From assembly GCA_017994695.1 (NCBI GenBank), contig JAGOKF010000038.1, positions 1 through 34,704 on the forward strand: a stretch of 34,704 nucleotides of DNA, written 5' to 3'. The translations under genes were made by a program, and so were the position numbers. Of this stretch, positions 8,051-14,974 are shown piece after piece. The notes beneath the pieces were generated by a model. That model was not told the origin of the DNA. It searched no databases and saw only the letters and a list, made by a program, of their open reading frames with translations. Positions within the stretch are counted from its first letter, which is position 1. Each line of letters begins with the position of its first letter. The DNA is from Myxococcota bacterium. GTDB taxonomy: Bacteria; Myxococcota_A; UBA9042; DTJE01.

Positions 8051-9421
8051 ATGGCGGGAATCGGCTTCCGGCTCCGGGAGATGGCCCAGAGGAGGACCTT
8101 CTCCGAATGGCTGAAGCTCTACACCTACGCCGCGCTGGTCTTCTCGGGGCCCTGGATCGTCAGCATCCTGGGACTGGCCGCCCTGTCGATCTTCGCAATG
8201 CCGGCCCTCCAGGACCGCGACATCCAGATCTTCACCGTGGTGGTGGTCTACGTCCACTGCTTCAGCCTGGTCACCACCGGCCTGCTCCAGCTGGTCGTCA
8301 CCCGTTTCGTGTCGGACCGCTTCTACCTGCGGAACCCCGAGGCCGTCGTCCCCGCCTTCGTGGGATCCTTCGCCACCACGGTGCTGTTCCAGACCCTGAC
8401 CGGGGCCGTCGCCCTCTACTTCCTGGAATTCTCCTTCCTGCAGAAGATCGTGACCCTGGGCCTCTACGTGACCATCTCGGCGGTCTGGATGGAGATGCTG
8501 TTCCTGTCCGCCGCGAAGGACTACGCGAACATCGTCGCCGCCTTCGCCATCGGCTACCTGACCTCCTTCCTGCTGGCCCAGGTCCTGTCGCGGTTCTTCG
8601 GCCTCGACGGCCTCTCGGTGGGCTTCCTGATGGGCCAGGTGCTGCTGATGATGCTGCTGATGCACCGGATCTTCGCCGAGTACCGATTCGAGATGTCCTT
8701 TGGTTTCGACTTCCTGGGGCACCTGCGACGCTACCCGGTGCTGGCGGCCATCGGCGTGACCTACAACCTGGGGATCTGGATCGACAAGATCGTCTTCTGG
8801 TACGGCCCCGACGGGGTCCAGATCCACTCGTGGCTCCACACCCATTTCCCCTACGACTCGGCGATGTTCATCGCCTACCTGACCCTGCTGCCGACCCTGG
8901 CGATCTTCCTGCTGCGCATCGAGACCGACTTCTACATCCGGTACAAGTCCTACTACGGGACGATCCTCCAGAAGGCCCCCCTGGGCCTCATCGAGCAGCG
9001 GAAGGACGAGATGGTCAAGGTCCTGCGGGAATCGGCCCGGACCGTGCTGATCTGGCAGGGCGCCGTGACGACGCTGATCTTCCTGGTGATGCCGTTCCTG
9101 GTCTCCCTGATGGGGATCGATCCGGAGCAGGTCCCGGTCTTCCGGGTGGCCACGATGGGGGCCTTCTTCCACGGCGGCCTGCTGGTCCTGCTGATCCTGA
9201 TCCTATACTTCGATTTCCGGGGATCGGCGCTGCTGGTGTCGCTGGTGTTCCTGGGGCTCAACGCCGGGCTGACCCTCCTGACGATCCGCCTGGGCCGGGA
9301 GTTCCAGGGGTTCGGCTACCTGGGGGCCACGATGATCTCGATGCTGCTGGCCCTGGGAGTCTTCCGCAACCGGATGCGCAACCTGGAATACCTGACCTTC
9401 ATGCGCCAGCCCGTCCGTTGA
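8051..9421 (+). CDS. pelG: PelG-like Wzx/MATE-family polysaccharide transporter
   Basis: This is a 456-residue polytopic inner-membrane protein with about twelve hydrophobic helices spread over its whole length. It opens with MAGIGFRLREMAQRRTFSEW, a PelG-like start, followed by YAALVFSGPWIVSILGLAAL. PelG belongs to the MOP (Wzx/MATE) superfamily and is thought to carry the growing Pel chain across the inner membrane with PelD, PelE and PelF. It starts 3 bp after pelF and is the last gene of the locus on this side. The next gene, hrpB, is convergent with only 10 bp between the stop codons, so no pel gene continues downstream. Confidence 0.93.
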   Translation: MAGIGFRLREMAQRRTFSEWLKLYTYAALVFSGPWIVSILGLAALSIFAMPALQDRDIQIFTVVVVYVHCFSLVTTGLLQLVVTRFVSDRFYLRNPEAVVPAFVGSFATTVLFQTLTGAVALYFLEFSFLQKIVTLGLYVTISAVWMEMLFLSAAKDYANIVAAFAIGYLTSFLLAQVLSRFFGLDGLSVGFLMGQVLLMMLLMHRIFAEYRFEMSFGFDFLGHLRRYPVLAAIGVTYNLGIWIDKIVFWYGPDGVQIHSWLHTHFPYDSAMFIAYLTLLPTLAIFLLRIETDFYIRYKSYYGTILQKAPLGLIEQRKDEMVKVLRESARTVLIWQGAVTTLIFLVMPFLVSLMGIDPEQVPVFRVATMGAFFHGGLLVLLILILYFDFRGSALLVSLVFLGLNAGLTLLTIRLGREFQGFGYLGATMISMLLALGVFRNRMRNLEYLTFMRQPVR

Positions 9422-9434
9422 GGGGTTCGCCTCA
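9419..9434. terminator. Small hairpin spanning both stop codons of pelG and hrpB
   Basis: TGAGG (9419-9423) and CCTCA (9430-9434) pair around the loop GGTTCG. The stem contains the pelG stop codon on one strand and the hrpB stop codon on the other. There is no T tract, so it is at best a weak bidirectional terminator or mRNA-end structure. A five-base-pair stem could arise by chance. Confidence 0.3.
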
Positions 9435-11975
9435 TCGGGTCCGGCCCGGTCCCGGAGGGGACGCCCGGAGGGGGTCTTCGGGCCAGGCATGGCGGGGATA
9501 GCGGCGGCGCATCTCCCGGGCCACGACCGGGTAGTGGTCGCGCCAGAACGAGGCCAGGTCCGTGGTCACCTGGACCTCCTGGCCCCCGGGTCCCAGCAGG
9601 TGGAGCCGCAGGGGACCTCCTCCCTCGGGAAGCGTCGGCCCCTGGGACATGCCGAAGAAATCCTGGATCCGGGAAGCGACCGAGGGGGCATCCCCCCGGA
9701 CCCAGCGAATCCTCAGGCGACGGCCCCCGGGGAGCACGACGTGTTCCGGGGCCAGGCGTCGCAGGGCTTCCCGCTGCCGGTCGGTCCAGATCCCGGACCA
9801 TGCGATGCCCCGTTCCCGGACCTCGTCGAGGGAACGGCACCCCCGACAGGCCTCCCGGATCACGGCCTCCATCCATTCACGGTCCAGGACGGGCCATTCC
9901 AGGTCCGGTCGCCGTGCCGCCAAGAAGTCCACCCGGGCCAGGATCCCCTCCAGGTCCTCCCCGGGCCCCACCAGGGACGCAAGACCCCGTTCCATCGCCT
10001 TCCGGGCCAGCAGGTCCTCCGCCTCGGGGGAAGGGTCCCGGTGGGGCCGCTCCTCCAGCAACAGCCTCCCGTGCCAGAGACAGCGGACCGTCTCCACCCG
10101 TTCCCCTTCCGGGACCCAGCGGACCTCCCGGGTCTCCCGGAGGTCGTCCAGCAGCACGTCGATCCAGTCGTCCTCCTGGACCCGGCGGGCCGCGCCGATC
10201 CGGATCCACCCGGACCCTTCGACCACGAGGGCGTCCGGTACCACATAGAACCCCTCCCGGAAGGATCCGTCGTCGGGGGCCCGGGAGGAACCGCCCAGGG
10301 GCCAGACCAGTTCCCACTCCCGGGGCGAGGAGGCTGGTCTCCGCGCCCGGGCCAGCCGGTCGGGAAAGGCCGCCAGCAGGGCCCGGCTCCCGGGGGTCTC
10401 CCGGTCCGCCGGAGCCGACCCGGAGGCTCGCCCCAGACCCGCCCGGGAGGCCAGGTCGGCCAGGTCCCGGCGCAGCACCGACAGGCGGTCCGTCGGGGCT
10501 CCTCCTCCTGCATTCGCCCGATGTTCCGGCCATCGGGCCAGGGCTTCCTCCACCGGGTCCGGGCAGGGCCCACGGGCGCCCGGACGTTTCGTCCGTCCCG
10601 GTTCGAACCCGTCCCGAAGGGCTCCCTCGGCCAGCAGCACGGCCATCCCGCACCCCAGACCCAGGTCCCCCCGGCGGCCCGCCTCGGCCACCAGCACCCC
10701 CAGGCGCGGATGGAGAGGCAACCGGACGACCTGCCGCCCCCGCTCCGTCAGGTCCCCGGACGGATCCAGCAGGCGCAGGCGTCGAAGGAGTTCCTCCGCG
10801 GCATCCCACGCGGCCCGCGGTGGCGGGGTCAGCCAGGGGAGGTCCCCCGGCCCCCGGACCTCGAGGGCCCTCAGCAGCAGCACCGCCTCGGACAGGTCAG
10901 CCCGGACCACTTCCGGCGGGTCCTCCTCGGGCCGGGTCTGGAAGTCCCTCTCGGTGTACAGGCGCCAGCAGGTTCCGGGGCCCGTCCGTCCCGCCCGCCC
11001 CGTTCTCTGGACCAGGGAGTGGCGACACGCAGGGCCCGATTCCAGGCCCGGAAGCCCGGACCACGGATTCCAGGTGGCCCGCCGAACGAGTCCCGAGTCG
11101 ATCACCCCCGAAACCCCCGGGACCGTCAGGGACGATTCGGCGACGTTGGTGGCGAAGATCGCCTTCCTCCGGTCCGCCGGAGCCAGGGCCCGATCCTGGG
11201 CCGCAAGGGACATCTCCCCGTGCAGGGCCTCCAGGCGCAACCCCAGACGTTCCGAGAGGGGTCCCGCGACCTCCATCGCCTCCCGGATTTCCCGGGCCCC
11301 GGGCAGGAAGACCAGGAGGTCGCCCCCGGGGACCTGGGCCGCCCGCCCGACGGCCTCGGCGACCCGGACCGGGAGAGGCCGGGGATCCTCCCGGGAGAGG
11401 TGGCGGACCTCCACCGGGAATGGGCGCCCTCCCGCCTCCACGGTCCTTGCGTCCAGGGCCTCCCGGAGGGCCTCCAGCCGCAGCGTCGCGGACATCACCA
11501 GCAGCCGCAGGTCCTTCCGGGGTCCCTGCTGCAACCGGCGGATCCAGGCCAGGCAGAGGTCTCCCGCGAGGCTGCGCTCGTGGAACTCGTCCAGCACCAC
11601 CACTCCCGTCCCCGCCAGCAGCGGATCCTCGACGATCCTGCGGACCAGCATGCCCTCGGTCAGGTACCACAGGCGGGTCCGGTCCCCCCCGACCCGTTCC
11701 AGCCGGACGTGCCACCCCACGGTGTCCCCGGCCTCCTCCCCGATCCCCTGCGCCGCCCTCCGGGCCGCCCACCGGGCCGCCAGGCGCCGGGGCTCGGTCA
11801 CCCAGACCTGCCGGTCCCCCCAGAGGCCCAGCAGCGCCGGGGGAACGAGGGTCGTCTTGCCGGACCCGGGAGGGGCCGCCAGCACGCAGCAGGGATGATC
11901 CCGCAGGTGTTCCCAGACCTCCCCCAGGACCTCCTCCACCGGCAGCCGTTCCCTGGAACCGGGGCCGTTTCCCAC
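9432..11975 (-). CDS. hrpB: ATP-dependent DExH-box helicase HrpB
   Basis: The 847-residue protein matches the length and motif set of HrpB: Walker A GSGKTT (37-42), DEFH (129-132, the DExH variant usual in HrpB), SAT (162-164) and QRTGRAGR (323-330). A helicase-associated winged-helix region and the long HrpB-specific C-terminal domain follow. HrpB is a cytoplasmic, probably RNA-dependent NTPase whose cellular role is poorly defined. The GTG start at 11975 lies nine bases after AGGAG and precedes the Walker A motif by the expected distance. It is transcribed divergently from the TolC-family gene and converges on pelG, so it looks monocistronic. Confidence 0.93.
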   Translation of the reverse strand: MGNGPGSRERLPVEEVLGEVWEHLRDHPCCVLAAPPGSGKTTLVPPALLGLWGDRQVWVTEPRRLAARWAARRAAQGIGEEAGDTVGWHVRLERVGGDRTRLWYLTEGMLVRRIVEDPLLAGTGVVVLDEFHERSLAGDLCLAWIRRLQQGPRKDLRLLVMSATLRLEALREALDARTVEAGGRPFPVEVRHLSREDPRPLPVRVAEAVGRAAQVPGGDLLVFLPGAREIREAMEVAGPLSERLGLRLEALHGEMSLAAQDRALAPADRRKAIFATNVAESSLTVPGVSGVIDSGLVRRATWNPWSGLPGLESGPACRHSLVQRTGRAGRTGPGTCWRLYTERDFQTRPEEDPPEVVRADLSEAVLLLRALEVRGPGDLPWLTPPPRAAWDAAEELLRRLRLLDPSGDLTERGRQVVRLPLHPRLGVLVAEAGRRGDLGLGCGMAVLLAEGALRDGFEPGRTKRPGARGPCPDPVEEALARWPEHRANAGGGAPTDRLSVLRRDLADLASRAGLGRASGSAPADRETPGSRALLAAFPDRLARARRPASSPREWELVWPLGGSSRAPDDGSFREGFYVVPDALVVEGSGWIRIGAARRVQEDDWIDVLLDDLRETREVRWVPEGERVETVRCLWHGRLLLEERPHRDPSPEAEDLLARKAMERGLASLVGPGEDLEGILARVDFLAARRPDLEWPVLDREWMEAVIREACRGCRSLDEVRERGIAWSGIWTDRQREALRRLAPEHVVLPGGRRLRIRWVRGDAPSVASRIQDFFGMSQGPTLPEGGGPLRLHLLGPGGQEVQVTTDLASFWRDHYPVVAREMRRRYPRHAWPEDPLRASPPGPGRTR

Positions 11976-12017
11976 TTCCGCCGTCTCCTGCCCTGGAGGA
12001 TCCCCCCTCGCGGGACT

Positions 12018-12026
12018 ATGCTAGCA
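12018..12026 (-). promoter_or_regulatory. Possible extended -10 promoter for hrpB
   Basis: On the minus strand TGC-TAGCAT forms an extended -10 element about 40 bases upstream of the hrpB GTG. No convincing -35 box is seen 16-18 bases further upstream, so this is tentative. Confidence 0.3.
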
Positions 12027-12105
12027 GAAGCCCGCAGGCGGGCCGGACGTCCCCCGCGGGACCACCCCTGCCTTCGCGAAGGGGAACGGCCGTGGCGACC
12101 CGGGC

Positions 12106-12133
12106 TTGACAGGAAATCGCGGAACCATAAAAT
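12106..12133 (+). promoter_or_regulatory. Sigma70-type promoter of the TolC-family gene
   Basis: A perfect TTGACA (12106-12111) is followed after 16 bp by TAAAAT (12128-12133), five of six matches to TATAAT, in a locally AT-rich patch within very GC-rich DNA. Transcription should start near 12140, leaving a leader of about 60 bases with a GAGGAGGAG ribosome-binding site at 12189-12197. Confidence 0.8.
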
Positions 12134-12199
12134 GAACGCGGTTCGTTTTTTCTGGACGTCCCGGCCGTCGGCGGGAACGCCGGACATCGAGGAGGAGCA

Positions 12200-13579
12200 A
12201 TGAAACGCTTCCTGGGATCGCTGGTCATCGGGGTTCTCTGCGTGCTGCCGGGGATCGGGCTGGGCCAGGTCCGGGAGGTCACGCTCGAGGAGGCGGTCCG
12301 CAAGGGGCTGGAGCACAGTCCCGAGATCCGGATGGGACGCCAGGACGTCCTGAAGGCCGGGGATGACCGGCTGTCGGCGGGTCTGGCCATCGGCCCCCGG
12401 CTCTCCCTGGACGCGGGCATCCAGTGGTGGGACAAGGCCACCCGGGTGCAGTTCATCGACGCGGGGCAGTTGCAGTTGACCCCCGAGCAGATCGAGGCCA
12501 TCCGGACCTTCCTGGGGGACGGCTTCGTCGGCATGCTGTCGAGCCTGAACGAACCGATGGAGATCCAGAAGCGGGTGACGGGCACCGTGACCCTCCAGGC
12601 GGTCCAGCCCATCACGCCCCTCTGGTCCCTGGCGGAGATCTTCCGACTCCAGGGAGCCAACGCCGAGGCGGCGGAACTGGAGCAGCGGGCCCGGACGCTC
12701 CAGGTGACGTACCGGGTCACCGAGACCTTCTTCCGGCTCCGCCAGGCCCTCCGGATGGTCCAGGTGACGGACAAGGCGGTGGAGCAGGTCGAGGCGCACC
12801 TGAAGACGGCCCGTTCCTTCCAGGAGGCGGGGCTGGTGGGCCGGGACGACGTGCTCCGGGCCGAGACGATGCTGTTCCAGGTCCAGGACAAGCGCAGCCA
12901 GGCCCTGGCCGGGGTGGCGCTGGCCCGGACGGCCCTGGCGATCCAGATGGGGCTGTCCCCCTCGGAGATGCTGGTCCCGGTGGGGGACTTCCCCGATCCG
13001 CCGCCGGAACTGTCGTTGCAGGACCAGGAGGCCATCGAGAAGGCCCTCTCCCAGCGCCCGGAGATCGGGTCGGTGGAGGCCCGGAACCGCATGGCCCGGG
13101 CGGGTTGGAACGCCTCCGTGGGCGCCCTGATCCCCACCATCGCCGGGGTGTTCCGCTACCAGCACTTCGAGGGGAGCAAGTTCCAGCGCGCCGACTCCTG
13201 GTTCGTGGGGGCCCAGTTGACCTGGAATTTCTGGAACCTGGGGCAGGATTTCCTGCGCATGAAGGCCGCCGGGAGGGACGTGGAGAAGGCCCGGGAAGGG
13301 CTCCAGGGGATCCGGGACCAGGTCGTGCTGGACGTCCGGAAGGCCCTGCTGGACCTCCGCACGGCCCGGTCCTCCGTCGAGGCGAACCGGAAGGCCATCG
13401 AGTCCGCCCGGGAGAACCTCCGGGTCGTGACGAAGAAATACGAGGTGTCCACCGCCACCTCGGTGGAGGTGCTGGACGCCCAGAGCACCCTGACCCAGGC
13501 CGAGGCGAACCTGGAGGTCGCCCTGGGCAACTACTACATCGCCTTCGCGAATCTCCAGCGCGCCCTGGGGGGCAACTAG
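12200..13579 (+). CDS. TolC-family outer-membrane efflux protein
   Basis: The 459-residue protein starts with a clear signal peptide (MKRFLGSLVIGVLCVLPGIG, cut near GLGQ). Two tandem outer-membrane-efflux repeats follow, each with long helical stretches (for example VTDKAVEQVEAHLKTARSF and SARENLRVVTKKYEVSTATS) and beta-strand segments between them. The repeat end VEVLDAQSTLTQAEANLEVA is typical of the family. Such proteins trimerise into an outer-membrane barrel with a periplasmic tunnel and export drugs, proteins or polymers together with inner-membrane ABC or RND pumps. No pump or membrane-fusion protein is adjacent, so the substrate is unknown. A strong promoter and ribosome-binding site precede it. 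Confidence 0.88.
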   Translation: MKRFLGSLVIGVLCVLPGIGLGQVREVTLEEAVRKGLEHSPEIRMGRQDVLKAGDDRLSAGLAIGPRLSLDAGIQWWDKATRVQFIDAGQLQLTPEQIEAIRTFLGDGFVGMLSSLNEPMEIQKRVTGTVTLQAVQPITPLWSLAEIFRLQGANAEAAELEQRARTLQVTYRVTETFFRLRQALRMVQVTDKAVEQVEAHLKTARSFQEAGLVGRDDVLRAETMLFQVQDKRSQALAGVALARTALAIQMGLSPSEMLVPVGDFPDPPPELSLQDQEAIEKALSQRPEIGSVEARNRMARAGWNASVGALIPTIAGVFRYQHFEGSKFQRADSWFVGAQLTWNFWNLGQDFLRMKAAGRDVEKAREGLQGIRDQVVLDVRKALLDLRTARSSVEANRKAIESARENLRVVTKKYEVSTATSVEVLDAQSTLTQAEANLEVALGNYYIAFANLQRALGGN

Positions 13580-13583
13580 GCGG

Positions 13584-13680
13584 CGATCCCCGGCTTCCTG
13601 GAACGCAGCCGGCCGGTGTCCTGCCCGGAGAGCGCCACCTCCGGGGAGGGGGTGGCGGTCTCCGGATGCCGATCCCCGGC
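13584..13680. repeat. 11-bp direct repeats flanking a hairpin
   Basis: CGATCCCCGGC occurs at 13584-13594 and again at 13670-13680 in the same orientation, one copy on each side of the 13625-13665 hairpin. It is the only repeated unit noticed in this convergent spacer. It may be a chance result of GC-rich sequence or the remnant of a small duplication or insertion. Confidence 0.45.
13625..13665. terminator. Long hairpin between convergent TolC-family gene and hsp20
   Basis: A 15-base arm CCGGAGAGCGCCACC (13625-13639) pairs with GGTGGCGGTCTCCGG (13651-13665) with one mismatch and an 11-base loop. It sits midway between two convergent stop codons (13579 and 13690), a usual place for a bidirectional transcription stop. 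There is no T tract on either side, so it may act as a non-canonical terminator or protect mRNA 3' ends. Confidence 0.55.
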
Positions 13681-13689
13681 CGTTTCCGG

Positions 13690-14124
13690 TCAGCCGACCT
13701 TGACGGGGATCTGCCGAGGCTTGGTCTCGGCCTTCTTGGGCAGGTGGAGGGTCAGCACGCCGTCCCGGTACTCCGCGGCCACCTTCGAGGAGTCCACGTA
13801 GTGGGGCAGCGTGAAGGCCCGGGAGAACTTGCCGTAGAAGCGTTCCACCCGCAGGTACTGGTCCTTCTTCTCCTCGTTCTCGAGTTTCTTCTCGCCGCTC
13901 AGGGTCAGGACGTTGTCCTCGATCCGCACGTCCACCTGGTCGGGCTTCACGCCGGGCAGCTCCGCCCGGAGCACGACCTCCTCGGCGTTCTCCAGGATGT
14001 CCACCGGAACCCAGCACTGCGTCCCGGCGACCGCCCCCGAGGGCGTGACGTTGCGGAACAGCCGATCGACCTCCTCGTGCAGCCTCTCGAACTCCCGGAA
14101 CGGATCCCAACGCTGAATCGACAT
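13690..14124 (-). CDS. Small heat-shock protein, Hsp20/alpha-crystallin family
   Basis: The start is ATG at 14124 with an excellent AAGGAGGTG ribosome-binding site, giving 144 residues; an in-frame upstream extension is not supported. The N-terminus MSIQRWDPFREFERLHEEVD is typical of class A bacterial Hsp20. The alpha-crystallin domain spans about residues 38-130, including ELPGVKPDQVDVRIEDNVL and the GVLTLHLPK signature (122-130). An IPV motif near the C-terminus matches the I-x-I/V oligomer contact. These are ATP-independent cytoplasmic chaperones that hold unfolding proteins during heat or oxidative stress. It is a single gene divergent from lolA, with a short palindrome upstream. Confidence 0.95.
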   Translation of the reverse strand: MSIQRWDPFREFERLHEEVDRLFRNVTPSGAVAGTQCWVPVDILENAEEVVLRAELPGVKPDQVDVRIEDNVLTLSGEKKLENEEKKDQYLRVERFYGKFSRAFTLPHYVDSSKVAAEYRDGVLTLHLPKKAETKPRQIPVKVG

Positions 14125-14173
14125 GGCACACCTCCTTCTTTGTGTCCCGAATGACTGAATTCTTTTGAGGATC

Positions 14174-14187
14174 CGGGAAGTTTCCCG
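14174..14187. promoter_or_regulatory. 14-bp palindrome upstream of hsp20 (possible operator)
   Basis: CGGGAAGTTTCCCG is an inverted repeat with six-base arms around a two-base centre. It lies 50-63 bases upstream of the hsp20 start and about 113 bases upstream of lolA, a suitable place for a regulator of hsp20. It does not match CIRCE, and no sigma32-like promoter was recognised. The regulator is unknown. Confidence 0.35.
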
Positions 14188-14263
14188 AATCCCTCCGGCG
14201 TGGAAAAACATGCGTTCGCCCCCGCGGTTCGTCAAGGGGCCGGCCTGGGGGGACCGGTCCTCC

Positions 14264-14292
14264 TTGCGGCCGGGGGTCAAAGTCCGTAGACT
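14264..14292 (+). promoter_or_regulatory. Promoter of the lolA-rimO-gph operon
   Basis: TTGCGG (14264-14269) and TAGACT (14287-14292) are separated by 17 bp. The -10 box ends only seven bases before the lolA ATG, so transcription would begin at or next to the start codon. No ribosome-binding site precedes the ATG. Confidence 0.5.
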
Positions 14293-14299
14293 CGGGCCC

Positions 14300-14974
14300 A
14301 TGAAACGGGCCTTCGGCTGCTGGGTCGCGCTGTGGATGATGCCGGGATGGGCGATGGCCCAGGAAGGGGCCGGGGCGAAGCCCGGCGAATCCCCGGAGGC
14401 GGCCGCGCTGATGAGCCGGGTCCAGGCCCGGTACGAGCAGGTGACCGACTTCCAGGCATCATTCCGGCAGGTAGTGACCAGTCGATCCCCCCGGCGCACC
14501 TTCACCCGGAGCGGCACCGTCTGGTTCAAGCGCCCCGGGAAGATGCGCTGGGACTACCAGGTGCCCGACCGGGTCCACTACGTCAGCGACGGCGAGGTCC
14601 TCTGGTCCTACGACGTCGCCGAGGGCACCGCCTGGCGCCTGCCGGTCCGCAACTCGGACCTCTACCACGCCCTGGGATTCCTGACCGGAACCGCCCGCCT
14701 GGTCGAGGTCTTCGAGGGGACGGTGGGGCCTGCGCGCCCCGACGGGCTGGTGCCTCTCCGCCTGGTGCCCCGGCAGGCCACCGACGCCTACCGGGCGGTC
14801 ACGCTCTTCGTGGACCCGCGGACCGGGGACACCCGGGAGACCGAGGTCGAGGACCCCATCGGCAACCTGAGCCGGATCCGCTTCGAGAACCCCTCCTTCG
14901 CCCCCCTCCCCGACTCGGGCTTCGCCTTCCGGCCCCCGAAGGGGGTGACCGTGAAGGACCTGGAAACCCGATGA
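14300..14974 (+). CDS. lolA: Outer-membrane lipoprotein carrier LolA
   Basis: The start is ATG at 14300, which gives a proper signal peptide (MKRAFGCWVALWMMPGWAMA) and a protein of 224 residues; a longer upstream frame lacks such a signal. The body shows the LolA pattern: an amphipathic first helix (MSRVQARYEQVTDFQASFRQ), then strands with GTVWFKRPGKMRWDY and DGEVLWSYD, and near the end DPIGNLSRIRFEN. LolA takes lipoproteins from the inner-membrane LolCDE complex across the periplasm to the outer membrane, which fits the lipoprotein genes seen elsewhere in the window. It overlaps rimO by ATGA. The apparent promoter lies directly against the ATG, so the mRNA may be leaderless. Confidence 0.9.
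   Translation: MKRAFGCWVALWMMPGWAMAQEGAGAKPGESPEAAALMSRVQARYEQVTDFQASFRQVVTSRSPRRTFTRSGTVWFKRPGKMRWDYQVPDRVHYVSDGEVLWSYDVAEGTAWRLPVRNSDLYHALGFLTGTARLVEVFEGTVGPARPDGLVPLRLVPRQATDAYRAVTLFVDPRTGDTRETEVEDPIGNLSRIRFENPSFAPLPDSGFAFRPPKGVTVKDLETR

Noticed and set aside
14165-14299. Longer N-terminus for LolA
   Set aside because: The extension lacks a signal-peptide character; a clean signal peptide begins at ATG 14300.
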